Positions 31,753-42,217 of a DNA stretch of 64,000 nucleotides are shown piece after piece. This stretch comes from Mytilinidion resinicola (taxonomy: Eukaryota; Ascomycota; Dothideomycetes; Mytilinidiales; Mytilinidiaceae). Position numbers and translations under genes: made by a program. The stretch lies in contig NW_022985441.1 of the NCBI RefSeq assembly GCF_010093595.1, positions 310,132 through 374,131 of the forward strand, in the 5' to 3' direction. The stretch's first letter is position 1. Each line of letters starts with the position of its first letter. The notes beneath the pieces were generated by a model, which did no database searches, was not told where the DNA came from, and worked only from the letters and a program-made list of their open reading frames with translations.

Positions 31753-33217
31753 GGTGGAAGAATAGGTACTTAGATGATGACAGATAAATGAGGACAAGTA
31801 GAGGGATGAAGGGACAAGCGTAAAGTATATGAGATTCCTCTGCACTGACTGATGACTGAAACGGAACAAAGATGAAGATATATCACAGCCTTCGGTACTC
31901 ACGCTCTGTTTCTGGGGGACATCTCCATCCTTTTGAACACCGACGAATCCACCTCAAGCTTTGCGTCTCCTCCAATGCCCCCTCCCCCTCCGGCCGTCTA
32001 GTACCGTGACCAATAAAGCCATACGGAGTCTAGCCTACGGAGACCCCGCCAACCCTTACGACACCAGCACTGACATGAAGGTCTTCAGCTCACGACGCGT
32101 ACGCGAGGCTGAGGGAGGCCCCGTTGAGGCTGCTTCCGTCGTCCCGCCGTCCCAATTCGGAACCGGTCCCTTGGGTTCTCGCCTTTCTGCGTCCGCCCAG
32201 ACCGCGCGTGGCTGGCTGTCTTGGTCCACATTGGGGTTGGAATGGTTGAAGCGGGACAGCTGAGAATTGGTGGCTGGCGGGAGGCCCAAGCGAGCGGCTT
32301 CGGGATCCGCCCCCTGACGCCCACGAGGCTAGAACGCGTAACGCTAAAATGGATGTGACTGATATGCTTTATCTGGCTTAGCGATCATAGTGTTCCGGAT
32401 GGAGATGGTTTGTCTGAGAAGGGTAAGCCTGAATTTAAGTTCGTATGTGAATGCGTTAGAAGCTTCACATGGTAGTTAGAACGCATTCTTTCGTACTTTT
32501 TCGACAGTTTACCAGCTCTTACAAAGGCACTATTCTCAAAAATCTAAATCCCAACGAAAGCCCAGCAGTATTAGTGCACGAAAAGCTAAAAATCAGGAAC
32601 AGTGACAAAAGAGAGTGTAGATGGTAATTCTCGCAAAAAGGAGACAAGGAAAGTACTATGCAAAAAAGATAACGCTTCCCAGGCGCAAACTTCTATCATA
32701 CCCATTCTTGGAAATGTTTGCGGCGACCTATCTGGCCATAATTTGCTCGTTCTGACACTGCCATGCTCTACTCAAATGTGTGGAAAAGTTCCGATCGAGG
32801 ATCCGCATCATGAGGGCCGTCTAGCTCGGCATTCGTTTCTTCATCGCTAACATATGTAACTCGTAAGACGACAAGTCATAGCAACCTCACCAGCCCAGTC
32901 GCAACATCTCTTCTAATACCCACAAACCGATTCGAATAGATATTGAACCCTAGAAAGTTCTGAGGCAATACCTTCGAGTTTAAATAAGGCCATTTGCCAA
33001 CACTCCCTTATAAAATTAATATAGATACTTAAAATTACTATATGTTTAGTACAAACCCATCGAATAGAGCGACCTTGAGAGCACCCTCTTGTTCTTTGAT
33101 CTCCAACCGCCTCCTCCAAAGACTCCACTATTTCTCCCTACATCCGCTGAGTAACAGTTGCCGAGAATCATGAACAACCTGTCATCTCCGCTTACTCCTT
33201 GCCGCCACCTTTCCAGC
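31753..33217. other. Intergenic, no gene seen
   Basis: 1.46 kb without a supported gene. A G/C-rich patch (32.0-32.35 kb) has overlapping open frames on both strands but no domain. The promoter of the DUF2235 gene should lie at its left edge. Confidence 0.45.
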
Positions 33218-33690
33218 CTACTTATAGCTAAGTGGTTCCCTTATGCTTCTACAAAGCCTCCTTTTAGTCCCTGGACCTGGACCTCTCGGATTAACCCCTC
33301 CGTCCGCGGGCTTTCCATCCACCCATCTGGTTAACCTCTCCTCCTTCAAAGCCTGCTCATAATCGCAGCAATGATGGAAACATTCCCTCTGGTCGCCTTC
33401 ATGCCAGCACCTGTCTCTCCTGTTAGTTTCTTTCATGAGCCACCTCCCTTGTCCCCTTTAATAAGGTAAGGCATTCCTACTTACACTCTGCAAATGCATC
33501 TCTCCTTAAGCGAGGGGCACTGATAATCATTTTCGCAATATCTAACATTAACAGGGGCGGGACCCTTTTTGGTATCCGGTACTTTATAAGACCCTGGTAG
33601 ATTCACCCACCAGTCTATATGCTCGGGCGAGAGTGCTGCAAACACGCTGGCAGCGATGGTAAAGATGAGGAGGATGTGATGGAAGCGCAT
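33218..33690 (-). CDS. Secreted cysteine-rich protein, 135 aa, two exons (effector candidate)
   Basis: ATG 33690 opens a signal peptide (MRFHHILLIFTIAASVFA, cleavage near A-LSPEH). Exons 33690-33485 and 33419-33218 join in phase over a 64-bp intron (GTAAGT...CTAACAG). The mature chain has nine cysteines: C-x5-C-x6-C-x-C in exon 1, then RDRCWHEGDQRECFHHCC in exon 2 and one near the C-terminus. No family is recognised. Unspliced, only a 69-aa form with four cysteines would result. It could be an apoplastic effector or an antimicrobial protein. It stands alone in a gene-poor stretch. Confidence 0.65.
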
Positions 33691-35179
33691 TGAGAGGTGT
33701 ACGTTGGATGGCTGGAGTTTTGGACTGAGCGTGGTCGTGAGCGTTGGGTAGGTCGAATGGCTGAGTAGTGTTTCGGAATGGTAAAGGTGGAGTGGGGAGC
33801 TATGCGCTTTTATTGGAATAGTAAGTTGCTAGTTGAGCGGGATGCGAGGGTCTCTTTTTACAGTCGAACCCATATAAATAGGTTTATTTGGTTCTAGTAA
33901 TAGAGTGAGGCATAGTTTTCTCTATTCTTATGCATGCCTAATTATTACTTTCTACGGTATGGCGTCGTGATTGGCTAGGGAAAACAGAATGCGAGCTGGC
34001 CAGAACAAGGTCTCAAGGGGCGTCGCCTGACCTGGTTTCTTGGGCGAGCAGATAAATCGCTCTATGGTATCTCGTTGTATCTGGAACATCTGTGTTCTGC
34101 GGCGGCCGATATACTGGCAAGTCTGCGTTGCTAGATATACTGGCTCATATGATTTGAGCAAGGGCACTGAAGTTACCTTACCCGTAGCAGCTGGTTTGTT
34201 TACATGGAGCTTGATCTCGAGGTGTGTTTTTTGGATTTGGTGCGAAGGTTCGTGGGAACAGTTATCTGGCGTCTCATCACGAACGTGTTTGGTGAACTCG
34301 CTCAAGTTCATGCGTCTGATGTCCATCCTGTGAGCTGTGCGAAGGCGACTATGTCGATAGAGCTGACGGATTGGGGTCGTTCCGACAAGTTCTGAACGTT
34401 GTGATCAAGGGATTAGTTAAAATGACTTGGTGGATGGCACCGTCACCGTCTTAGCTGCCTCATAACTTATAATACCTTGAGTCTTTGTCACAGATTCAAA
34501 TTCTCGAAAGCTTTCTTCGTATCCTCCAAAGGCGCATTGAGAGACCCCAAGTCTTACAAGACCTTGACCACACATGAATCGCTTTGTCAGTACGAGCTCG
34601 CATCGCATTATCTGGTCATTTGAATTCCAGCCGTATAACTGCGTGATGTTGTCCTGGAAGTGGGGATAAACCGGCGTGGATTTGGAATGCCTCGACGACA
34701 CGGAGCCTCCGTGCGTAGAGCTATGCTTTGTACAGAGACAGGCCAGAAGTCTCTGTTTGAGATAGGAGTACTACGTAGGAGAATAAAGGTTACAAAAACG
34801 TGAAGCGAGGTAAATTCCCTCAAGTGGCTTGGCTCAGGACAATTTTGGTGATGAGTATTACAGACAACCTTACCTTTCACACGCGTAATGCCAGCCTATT
34901 CCGCCCCTGTGAAAGGATCTCTCCGCATAAGCGGTTTACACATGATGTGTTGGTCTAGTACTGGTTCCATGGATCCCAAGGCCTCAACCATGGAACCCAT
35001 ATCCCACAAAGCAGCACGAAAATATCAGGCCGTCCTCCATCCTCCTTCAAAAATTGCGACAAATTCAACCGCTTCCAGCCCGGTCCGATTACTCGAAAAA
35101 CTCTCTCCCTCTAAGAATCGACGTCGCGAAGACAGCAGTCACAAAAGCACTCGAATCAAGCTTCACAAGGGCCCCGAAA
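33691..35179. other. Intergenic, no gene confirmed
   Basis: Open frames at 33.95-34.33 kb and 34.4-34.9 kb on both strands show no domain or signal peptide. A plus-strand frame from 34,888 overlaps the start of the SprT-like gene in another frame and may be its upstream leader or chance. Confidence 0.4.
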
Positions 35180-36178
35180 ATGGCCCTACTTCCCGAGCCT
35201 ATCCCAGTTCACGTATTGAGTCCCTTCTCTCAAGCCTTCAGCAAAATGAGAATGAAAGCATATGCAGAAACCCATCTAGGGGCAAGCGGCCTAAGGTTTA
35301 AAGAAAATCTCATCAAAGCCTTCATCGAGTATGTCCGCAGTCAAGACGAAATCTGTTGTGGGCGCCCAGAACCCAGTCCCGAGGGAATCGTAGTTGCATG
35401 GTGGAAGAAGCAGAAGCATCGTCACATCGCGGGATTACCTCAGGGACGGCTTTACCCAAAGCTGAAGCGCCGTTCGCATGAATCGGCCTATCTGGCAGAG
35501 GTTACCTGCCATTACATCACCGACAAGGATGCCGATCTGAACCTTATCCAAAAGAAGGCGTTGCAAAGATGGGAGAAGGTGAAGAATGAATTGATGGACT
35601 CTATGGCAATAAAAGACGCCTCCCTTATCGCAGACGGGCATGGAATTATCCAGTCTGTCATCAGCATCTTCAACGACCTTTTTCTGCTCGGAGCCTTGAG
35701 ACGAGTAAAATTCGACTGGATTCGAGAAGCCGAAGGAGTTCCTGACATGGCGTTAGGATACGGCAGCGATTCGTCTATACAGTTACACCCGACCAGTCTC
35801 AACTCAGATCCAGAAGTCTCTCTAGCTGTCTCTCGGTTGAGCACACTTCTACACGAAATGATTCATGCTTTCCTTGCTCAATTTACTTGTTCATCCTGCA
35901 AGAAGCTTTGGCACGGGAGAGATTGGCAGGTCCTTGCAAAAAGGATCGAAGAAGTCGCACCAGGCTTGCTGGGATTCCGGGCAGCTCTGGGCAGGTTTGA
36001 CGGTTTAATCTATGATTTGAAGCATGGAATAGAGAAGCTGCCATCTATGCACGATGTATTGCACTACAATTTCGAACAAGTCCTACCCACCGATGAACTC
36101 TATGGTGAAGGCGCGCCGAGTAAGCTGGTAGAGGACATCCCGACGAAACTCGTGAAATCGCGCCGATTAAGCTGGTAG
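35180..36178 (+). CDS. SprT-like zinc metalloprotease, C-terminus truncated
   Basis: The frame from ATG 35180 gives 332 aa; it is open further upstream but without ATG. The SprT-like core includes the zinc-binding HExxH (LLHEMIHAFL, about residue 230), followed by CSSCKKLWHGRDWQVLAKRI, matching the third-ligand and Cys-pair region of SprT/Spartan-like proteases. Those act on DNA-protein crosslinks or other nuclear targets. The end is damaged: a 47-bp segment (about 36115-36161) is repeated directly in tandem and shifts the frame to TAG at 36176. In the frame of the second copy the protein would run on to 36402 (KLVEDIPTKPAMPTVEYSKKQ... to AVPYV). The catalytic part is unaffected, so activity is possible. 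Confidence 0.75.
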   Translation: MALLPEPIPVHVLSPFSQAFSKMRMKAYAETHLGASGLRFKENLIKAFIEYVRSQDEICCGRPEPSPEGIVVAWWKKQKHRHIAGLPQGRLYPKLKRRSHESAYLAEVTCHYITDKDADLNLIQKKALQRWEKVKNELMDSMAIKDASLIADGHGIIQSVISIFNDLFLLGALRRVKFDWIREAEGVPDMALGYGSDSSIQLHPTSLNSDPEVSLAVSRLSTLLHEMIHAFLAQFTCSSCKKLWHGRDWQVLAKRIEEVAPGLLGFRAALGRFDGLIYDLKHGIEKLPSMHDVLHYNFEQVLPTDELYGEGAPSKLVEDIPTKLVKSRRLSW

Positions 36179-36208
36179 AGGACATCCCGACGAAACCCGC
36201 AATGCCCA
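36115..36208 (+). repeat. 47-bp tandem duplication in the SprT-like gene
   Basis: The words TAAGCTGGTAGAGGACATCC and CCGACGAAAC occur at 36121-36149 and again at 36168-36196, an offset of 47 bp, which is not a multiple of three. The copies differ at only a few bases, so the duplication is recent. Confidence 0.9.
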
Positions 36209-36402
36209 CAGTGGAGTACTCTAAGAAGCAGGAGAACAAAGCAAGCAATCTCGAAAAATATCCAAAAGAAGAACTCATTGGCGAAGGCGCTCTGGTGAAG
36301 CAGCGAAGGACCATCCCAAACAAAGTCGAAAAGTTCATGCTAAAGGCGTTCGGGACAATGGAAAAGCTAGGAAATGGGAAAAGAGCTGTTCCCTACGTGT
36401 AG

Positions 36403-37389
36403 TGAGCTCTAGCGACCAAAAGACAAACAGGGCGACAGCGCTATTTCGGACGAGATGTACACAATGATAGCTCCACGATGACGGTACTCCGCCTAGGCAG
36501 CCAAACGCTGCCCCAGGGGGAAGTAGAAAGCATAGTAATGGCATTCTAGTCTTTTAGGAAGATAAGGCCTGGAAAACGAGGTACCCGTTTGGGTGGCCCT
36601 CGATTCAAGGGGTGGCGCAACGGCATTTCGCGCGGGCAGACTATGGAAACCGAAGCAATGAGGGACATGATAGGGCTCAACAAGACTTCGCCTGATGATT
36701 AAAGAGCTGGAGTAGAAAGTTTTGGGCTGATGGATCGACCGAAGATCAGGGTTTGCGATGCTTTCCGTAGGTCTGGCACGGTGGGTTTCGTCGAGTCGAT
36801 ATTCTATCATACGGGCCCTGGGGCGCTTGATCGTATGGGAACATAACAATTGCGGCTTTCATATTCGCTACGACTCGATTTCGTCAGCGCCGGTTGGGGA
36901 TTTGGGGTTTGCTCACGATGGCTCTGTGGTTTGGATCTGTTCTTTACGAGATGAAGTCAGATTTCACCGCTGTGGTCCAAGCGTCAATGTACTCTATCAC
37001 GACGCCCTCACCCGTTCATACCCGTTGCATTTACAATCAGACCAAAAAGGTTGAAGTTCAAGCTTGGCTAAATGTCATTACGTACAGCGTCAATAACATT
37101 CAAGCCACCAGTAATCCAATATCGCCTCCCCTCATCTCCATCCCATGCTACTCTTGAGTATAGAAAGGAGAGAAAAGGAAACCAAAATATGCACGCACTA
37201 TGAGCCACCAAAGCGCCATCGCAGCCTCACCATGAGTCCCATCCCTAACACCAGATTTCGCCCAAAAAGCAATTAGAAACTTGAATAAAGGTTTCAAGCT
37301 TCCCAAAGATTGGGGAATATCGTAATAATCAAATCATGTATCGTGACATTCGCACAGGCTGCCTGAAGATCAGGAAGTCGCAGTCAAGA
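36403..37389. other. Intergenic, no gene seen
   Basis: A convergent spacer between the SprT-like gene and RPD3. It marks the change from decayed accessory DNA to conserved core genes. The open frames here have no domain. Confidence 0.5.
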
Positions 37390-39767
37390 TCAACTAGACG
37401 ACTCCTTGGCCGTGGTGGCCGCTGTGTCCTTCTCCGCTTTGGTGTCTGCCGACTCCCGCTCTGCGATACCATCGTCTCGCTCTTTAAGAGATTCGCTTGG
37501 CTCGGCTTTGACCGCCGTCGGTCGGACTTCCTCGTCACCCTCGTCTTCCATCTCGACGTCCGATGTTGCAGTGGGAAATGTTCCAGGCGGAATAGGTATA
37601 AATGAAGTGGAAGGTTCATCCTGATCGTCTGCCGGAGAATCAGGTGGAGTGGCTAGCGGGGAACCTGAGCGTGATGATGCGCGGGCGGTATTGATTGGGG
37701 CGGTGGAAGTGGTGTCGTTCGAGGTCGCTGCCGCAGGGTTCGTCTCTTGAGCTGCCGGAGAGGAGTGTTCAGACGTCGAGTCATCACGCTGGAGAGCTGA
37801 AGGTTCATCCATGTCAACATCGCCATCGTCGTCTGTGGCGCCAGGTGGATGGCGATTCATGATACTGTAGCTGCTTGCGCGGGATTTTGCTGCAGACCCG
37901 TTTGCTACAGACCCAGCAGCTCGAGATGAGGCGCGCGATGCTGATTCAGCACCTAATGCCGGAGAAGGGTTCTTTGTATCCCGAGTGCTTGCTTCACCGT
38001 TGGGACTACGGCTTCGTGCTCCAACTGGTGTGCCTAGTCGACTATCGAAGTCATCTGGCGCATGCGGGTTTTGGTAGTCCATGATATTGCGTCGCCTCTT
38101 GGTGCCAGGCTGTGTGCGGATACCCAGATTGGAATTGACTTCCTCGTCCTCACTGTCATCGTACAGCTCTCCCGGCCTCTCAACGTGCTTATCCATGTAT
38201 CGCTCCGTATAGCGTCGGTCGGGATTGTCGTCAGCGTCTTGGTCGTCCATAGCATCATCAGCTTCGTCGTCCAAGCCTGGCACGAGTGGGGACCTAGGAA
38301 CATCCGTCATCTGAACCGACGGAGCAAATGTGGTGCGCTTAATGTTTGCGACGACCTGGGTCAGAATCTTCTGGAGATACTCCGGCGAGTTGGCATTGTC
38401 CATATTTGAGGGACGAACGTCGAGTTCGAAGTCGGGCCCAAAATACTGTTAAAAGTTAGGGACGTCATGTGACGTTATACGCAGAAAGAATGGCTTACCT
38501 CGTAGTAGTCGTTGTAAGGAAGTTGTGGTCCCATTTCCTGCCCGACAAGTTGCCCCGTTTCATAGGCCCAAGTACGCGCGACATTACGCATGGTGTAGCC
38601 ACCTCCTCCGAGGACAAGCACTGGTAGGTTGAAACTCTTAACGAATTTGACGCAGTTCGCATGGCCCTTCATACTGAGGTTGAAGCAGCCGAGACGATCA
38701 CCCGACAAGCTGTCTCCTCCACACTGGAGAACGACTGCATCAGGCCGGTAATAGTCCATGATGGCTCTAATCACGGGCTCGAAGACGCTCTTGTATGTGT
38801 CGTCGGTAATACCATCGCGAAGGGGAAAGTTGACAGCATAGTTTTTGCCATTACCAACACCAATGTCCCGAAGCTCGCCGGTACCTGGGAAGTATTCGCC
38901 GTATTTATGGAAAGATGCGGTCATAACGCGGTCCGTGGTATAAAAGGCTTCCTCGACACCATCGCCGTGGTGGACATCGATGTCGATGTACAGGACTCGC
39001 TGCTTGAAGCGGAGGAGCTCGATGATCCCAAGAACAATGTCTAGTGCAGGACAAAATAAGTTAGCAATCCTCTCTAGAAAAAGCCTCGCGCTGGGGGATA
39101 GTTATTACCATTCACGTAGCAGAAACCAGATGCCTCGCTCTTCTTCGCGTGGTGAAGTCCGCCAGCCCAGTTGACAGCGACGTCGCATTTGCCCCGGTTC
39201 AATCGCGCTGCGCCCTCCATACTGCCGCCGGCGCTGATTCCGCAAAATTCGAACAGACCATCGAAGACTGGACAGTCATCTCCGACATTGTAACGACCCT
39301 GTTCCTTGGAGTAGTTATCCATGTTGTCGGGAGTGACCTTCTGGAGGAAATCGACGTATTCGTCCGTGTGAAATTGAGTCATTTCAAGCTTCGAGGCCGG
39401 CTTCGCGCGCTATGATACAGTCAGTATACTATTGTAGAAGGGTGTCGAGTGCTCTACGAGCGCAAATGAAGGCTCGCCAAGGGCGTATTGAGCTTGGATG
39501 CGATACCGCGAGCTCGATGAGTAAGGCACTGAGAGCTAGGGAATCTTGATATAGTAAACTTACGTAGATTTCCATCTTCTGGTACAGGCCATAGTTCATG
39601 ATCAAGCTATGCGCCATTCGTATCCTGTGCGGCTTCATAGGATGGCCGGCGACATATGCGTAATTCCCCACATCTGAATCGTAGAAGTATGCGACTTTCT
39701 TTCCGTGTGAGGAGCCGTTGGTGGTAACTGCCGGCGCTTCGTCCATAGGAGGTCCTAAGCCGGCCAT
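37390..39767 (-). CDS. RPD3: Class I histone deacetylase Rpd3/RpdA
   Basis: Exons 39767-39564, 39409-39109, 39040-38499 and 38445-37390 join in phase to 700 aa. Residues about 20-400 are the deacetylase domain: [39 protein letters not shown] (catalytic His pair), [16 protein letters not shown] (zinc Asp/His), [18 protein letters not shown] (zinc Asp) and [18 protein letters not shown]. The 280-residue tail is acidic, Ser-rich and low in complexity ([15 protein letters not shown] and similar). Filamentous fungal RpdA proteins are known to have such an extension, whereas yeast Rpd3 is shorter. The enzyme removes acetyl groups from histone tails in Sin3-type co-repressor complexes in the nucleus. 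It is divergent from RPN11, with 331 bp between the two start codons. Confidence 0.95.
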
Positions 39768-40098
39768 CGTTGCTGCTGTATAGTGAGTTATACAAGTTTC
39801 TGGGGAGGAGGCAGCGGGTGAGAGAGGATGTGGTACGAATTGATCTTGATGGGCACAATACAATGGCGGGAGGCTGGAGCCGGGGTTCAGCCGACGCCAA
39901 GCATGGTCGCGGAAAAACAGTAACGCCGACCAGGCATCATGCCCTTGCGTGGGCAAGAGCTCCGGCGGGCATTCACTGACTGCTTAACAACACCTCGCCC
40001 TCGACTCCATCTTCTTCATACATCCGTCGCCACACCCTCCTCCCGCTCATCAATCTCCACCTTTACACACCACCACTTTCTCCAACAAACTCACAATC
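39768..40098. promoter_or_regulatory. Shared promoter region of RPD3 and RPN11
   Basis: 331 bp between two divergent start codons. The right half, before RPN11, is pyrimidine-rich with runs such as CTCCATCTTCTTCATACATC, typical of fungal core promoters and leaders. No specific factor site is identified. Confidence 0.5.
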
Positions 40099-41345
40099 AT
40101 GGAGCGGTTAAGTCGCATGCTAGCTGCCGCCCAGAGCATGGGCGGTATGGGAGGCGGTCCTGCGCAGGTACGTTCACCAGTTCTATCTATGTACATCTTT
40201 CTACCGTTGCGTGGGGAAGCCCAGCGAACTCAAAAGTTGCTCGATATGACGAGTTCCAACCACCTGTTCGGGATAGCCTGCGATGCGCTCGTGTTCTATA
40301 GTAATTCCTACGAATGCTTATGCTAACCTGCCATTAACAGGACACTAACCTGATAGACAACTCAGAAACCGTCTACATCTCCTCGCTCGCCCTCCTCAAA
40401 ATGCTACGGCATGGCCGCGCCGGCGTGCCCATGGAAGTCATGGGCCTGATGCTCGGCGAGTTCGTGGACGACTACACAGTCCGCGTCGTCGACGTATTCG
40501 CGATGCCGCAGAGTGGGACGGGCGTCAGCGTCGAGGCCGTCGACCCCGTGTTCCAGACCAAGATGATGGACATGCTGCGACAAACGGGGCGGCCCGAGAC
40601 GGTCGTCGGCTGGTACCACTCGCACCCGGGCTTCGGCTGCTGGCTGTCGTCGGTCGACATCAACACGCAGCAGTCGTTCGAGCAGCTGACGCCGCGCGCC
40701 GTCGCGGTCGTGGTGGACCCGATCCAGTCCGTCAAGGGCAAGGTGGTGATTGATGCTTTCCGCCTCATAAACCCGCAGACCCTCATGATGGGCCACGAGC
40801 CGCGCCAGACGACGTCCAACGTGGGCCACCTGAACAAACCCTCCATTCAGGCTCTCATCCACGGCCTCAATCGCCACTACTACTCCATCGCCATCGCGTA
40901 CCGCAAGACGGGGCTCGAGGAGAACATGCTCATGAACCTGCATAAGCACGTGTGGACAGAAGCACTGCAGATGGACGATTTCAAGCTCGAGGGCGAGCGG
41001 AATAAGGACCGGCTGAAGAAGCTGGTCGGGCTGGCAGAGGGGTACGAGAAGCGGGTGAAGGAGGAGACGGAGCTGACCAAGGACCAGCTCAAGACGAGAT
41101 ATGTGGGCAAGGTGGATCCGAAGAAGCGTATGTTTTCCAGCCCGCTATCTAGCATTTCAAGAAATTGCGAGCGCTAAATTTGACTCTACACAGATTTGGA
41201 GGACGTCGGCCAGCAACTCATCGAAGACAACATCGTCTCCGTCTCCCGCCAGATGATCGACAAGGAAGCCTCGGTGCCGAAAGGCAACAACAACAGCGCA
41301 AACGGCGACGCGAGCGGGGAGATGGACGTCGATGACGAGCTATGA
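40099..41345 (+). CDS. RPN11: 26S proteasome deubiquitinase subunit Rpn11
   Basis: Exons 40099-40167, 40341-41127 and 41194-41345 join in phase to 335 aa. The MPN+/JAMM metalloprotease motif is complete: Glu in [11 protein letters not shown] and [20 protein letters not shown] (H-x-H-x7-S-x2-D). The start [20 protein letters not shown], the [20 protein letters not shown] segment and the C-terminal helices ([30 protein letters not shown]) are those of Rpn11. The protein cleaves ubiquitin chains from substrates at the proteasome lid. The last exon ends in a poorly conserved Asn/Asp-rich tail. The first intron (173 bp) is unusually long for this window. Confidence 0.97.
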
Positions 41346-42217
41346 GAAAACGCATAGAACGGCGAGGGCGTTGGGTCTGTCTGGGTGTCTTTGTGTATTA
41401 TCATAATTGCCACGTTCGGCCGTGGGGTGCTATCTGCCGGATAACATAGAAGCGTCCTGGGCAGCTTCTTCCACGCTAAGTAGGCTTGTCATCACGAAGC
41501 AAGCAAGCAAGGTTCCCAAATGAAAATCAAACATCAACATCAAATACATTTCATGTCCGTTCTGAGTGCGAAGAAGTGACTGAAATGGCAAGATTTGGGG
41601 TGCTGAGTGCTAGCTGCTGCAATCATGGAAAAATTTCAATCTCGAAATTCCAAATATCCGAGGGATCAAACTGTTCGAAAAGGTGAGAAACAAACCCATC
41701 TATGGCCTACATCAGATGAACCAAGCCCCCTTCGGAGAAGTCACTATGGATCTCTATAATTCACCATGTATGCATCCCCGGCAGCTTGTTCACGGTAGCT
41801 AGGCTTTGCCATCACCATCAAACTTCGGCAAGCCAAGCCAAGCAAGCCGCTCAAATGAAAGTCAACCATGCAAAACCAAAACATCAAACCCATCACATTC
41901 CCTACACACACACACGCGGCCGGAGTGTAGATTCGAGGAACCAACACACCAACGACCGGGTATTTCCAGGCGAATATCGTATCGAAAGAACGTTGTTTTT
42001 GGAGATACATGCCAACTACAAAGCAAGAATAGCCGCGCCCGCGCCCTCCTCCCTTTCTATCTAGCTAGCCCCCAACAGGAAATGGGCAGGAAAAAAGCCG
42101 CCCGAAGGAGATTATTTTGGAGAAAGTACAGGTGGGGTGAGAAACGCGATGGGGTCACTCGCGGTTTGGGTGAGGGTGGGGATGAGGGGGTGGACTAGGG
42201 GCCAAGAGGGAGAGAGT
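41346..42217. other. Convergent intergenic region, no gene seen
   Basis: 872 bp between the 3' ends of RPN11 and the LaeA-like gene. It contains two related stretches (about 41,458-41,540 and 41,780-41,870) sharing GCAGCTT, TAGGCTT, CATCAC, AAGCAAGC and CAAATGAAA in the same order, a degenerate direct repeat. Confidence 0.5.

Noticed and set aside
40404..40949. 181-codon minus-strand frame inside RPN11
   Set aside because: Shadow of the highly biased RPN11 coding strand.
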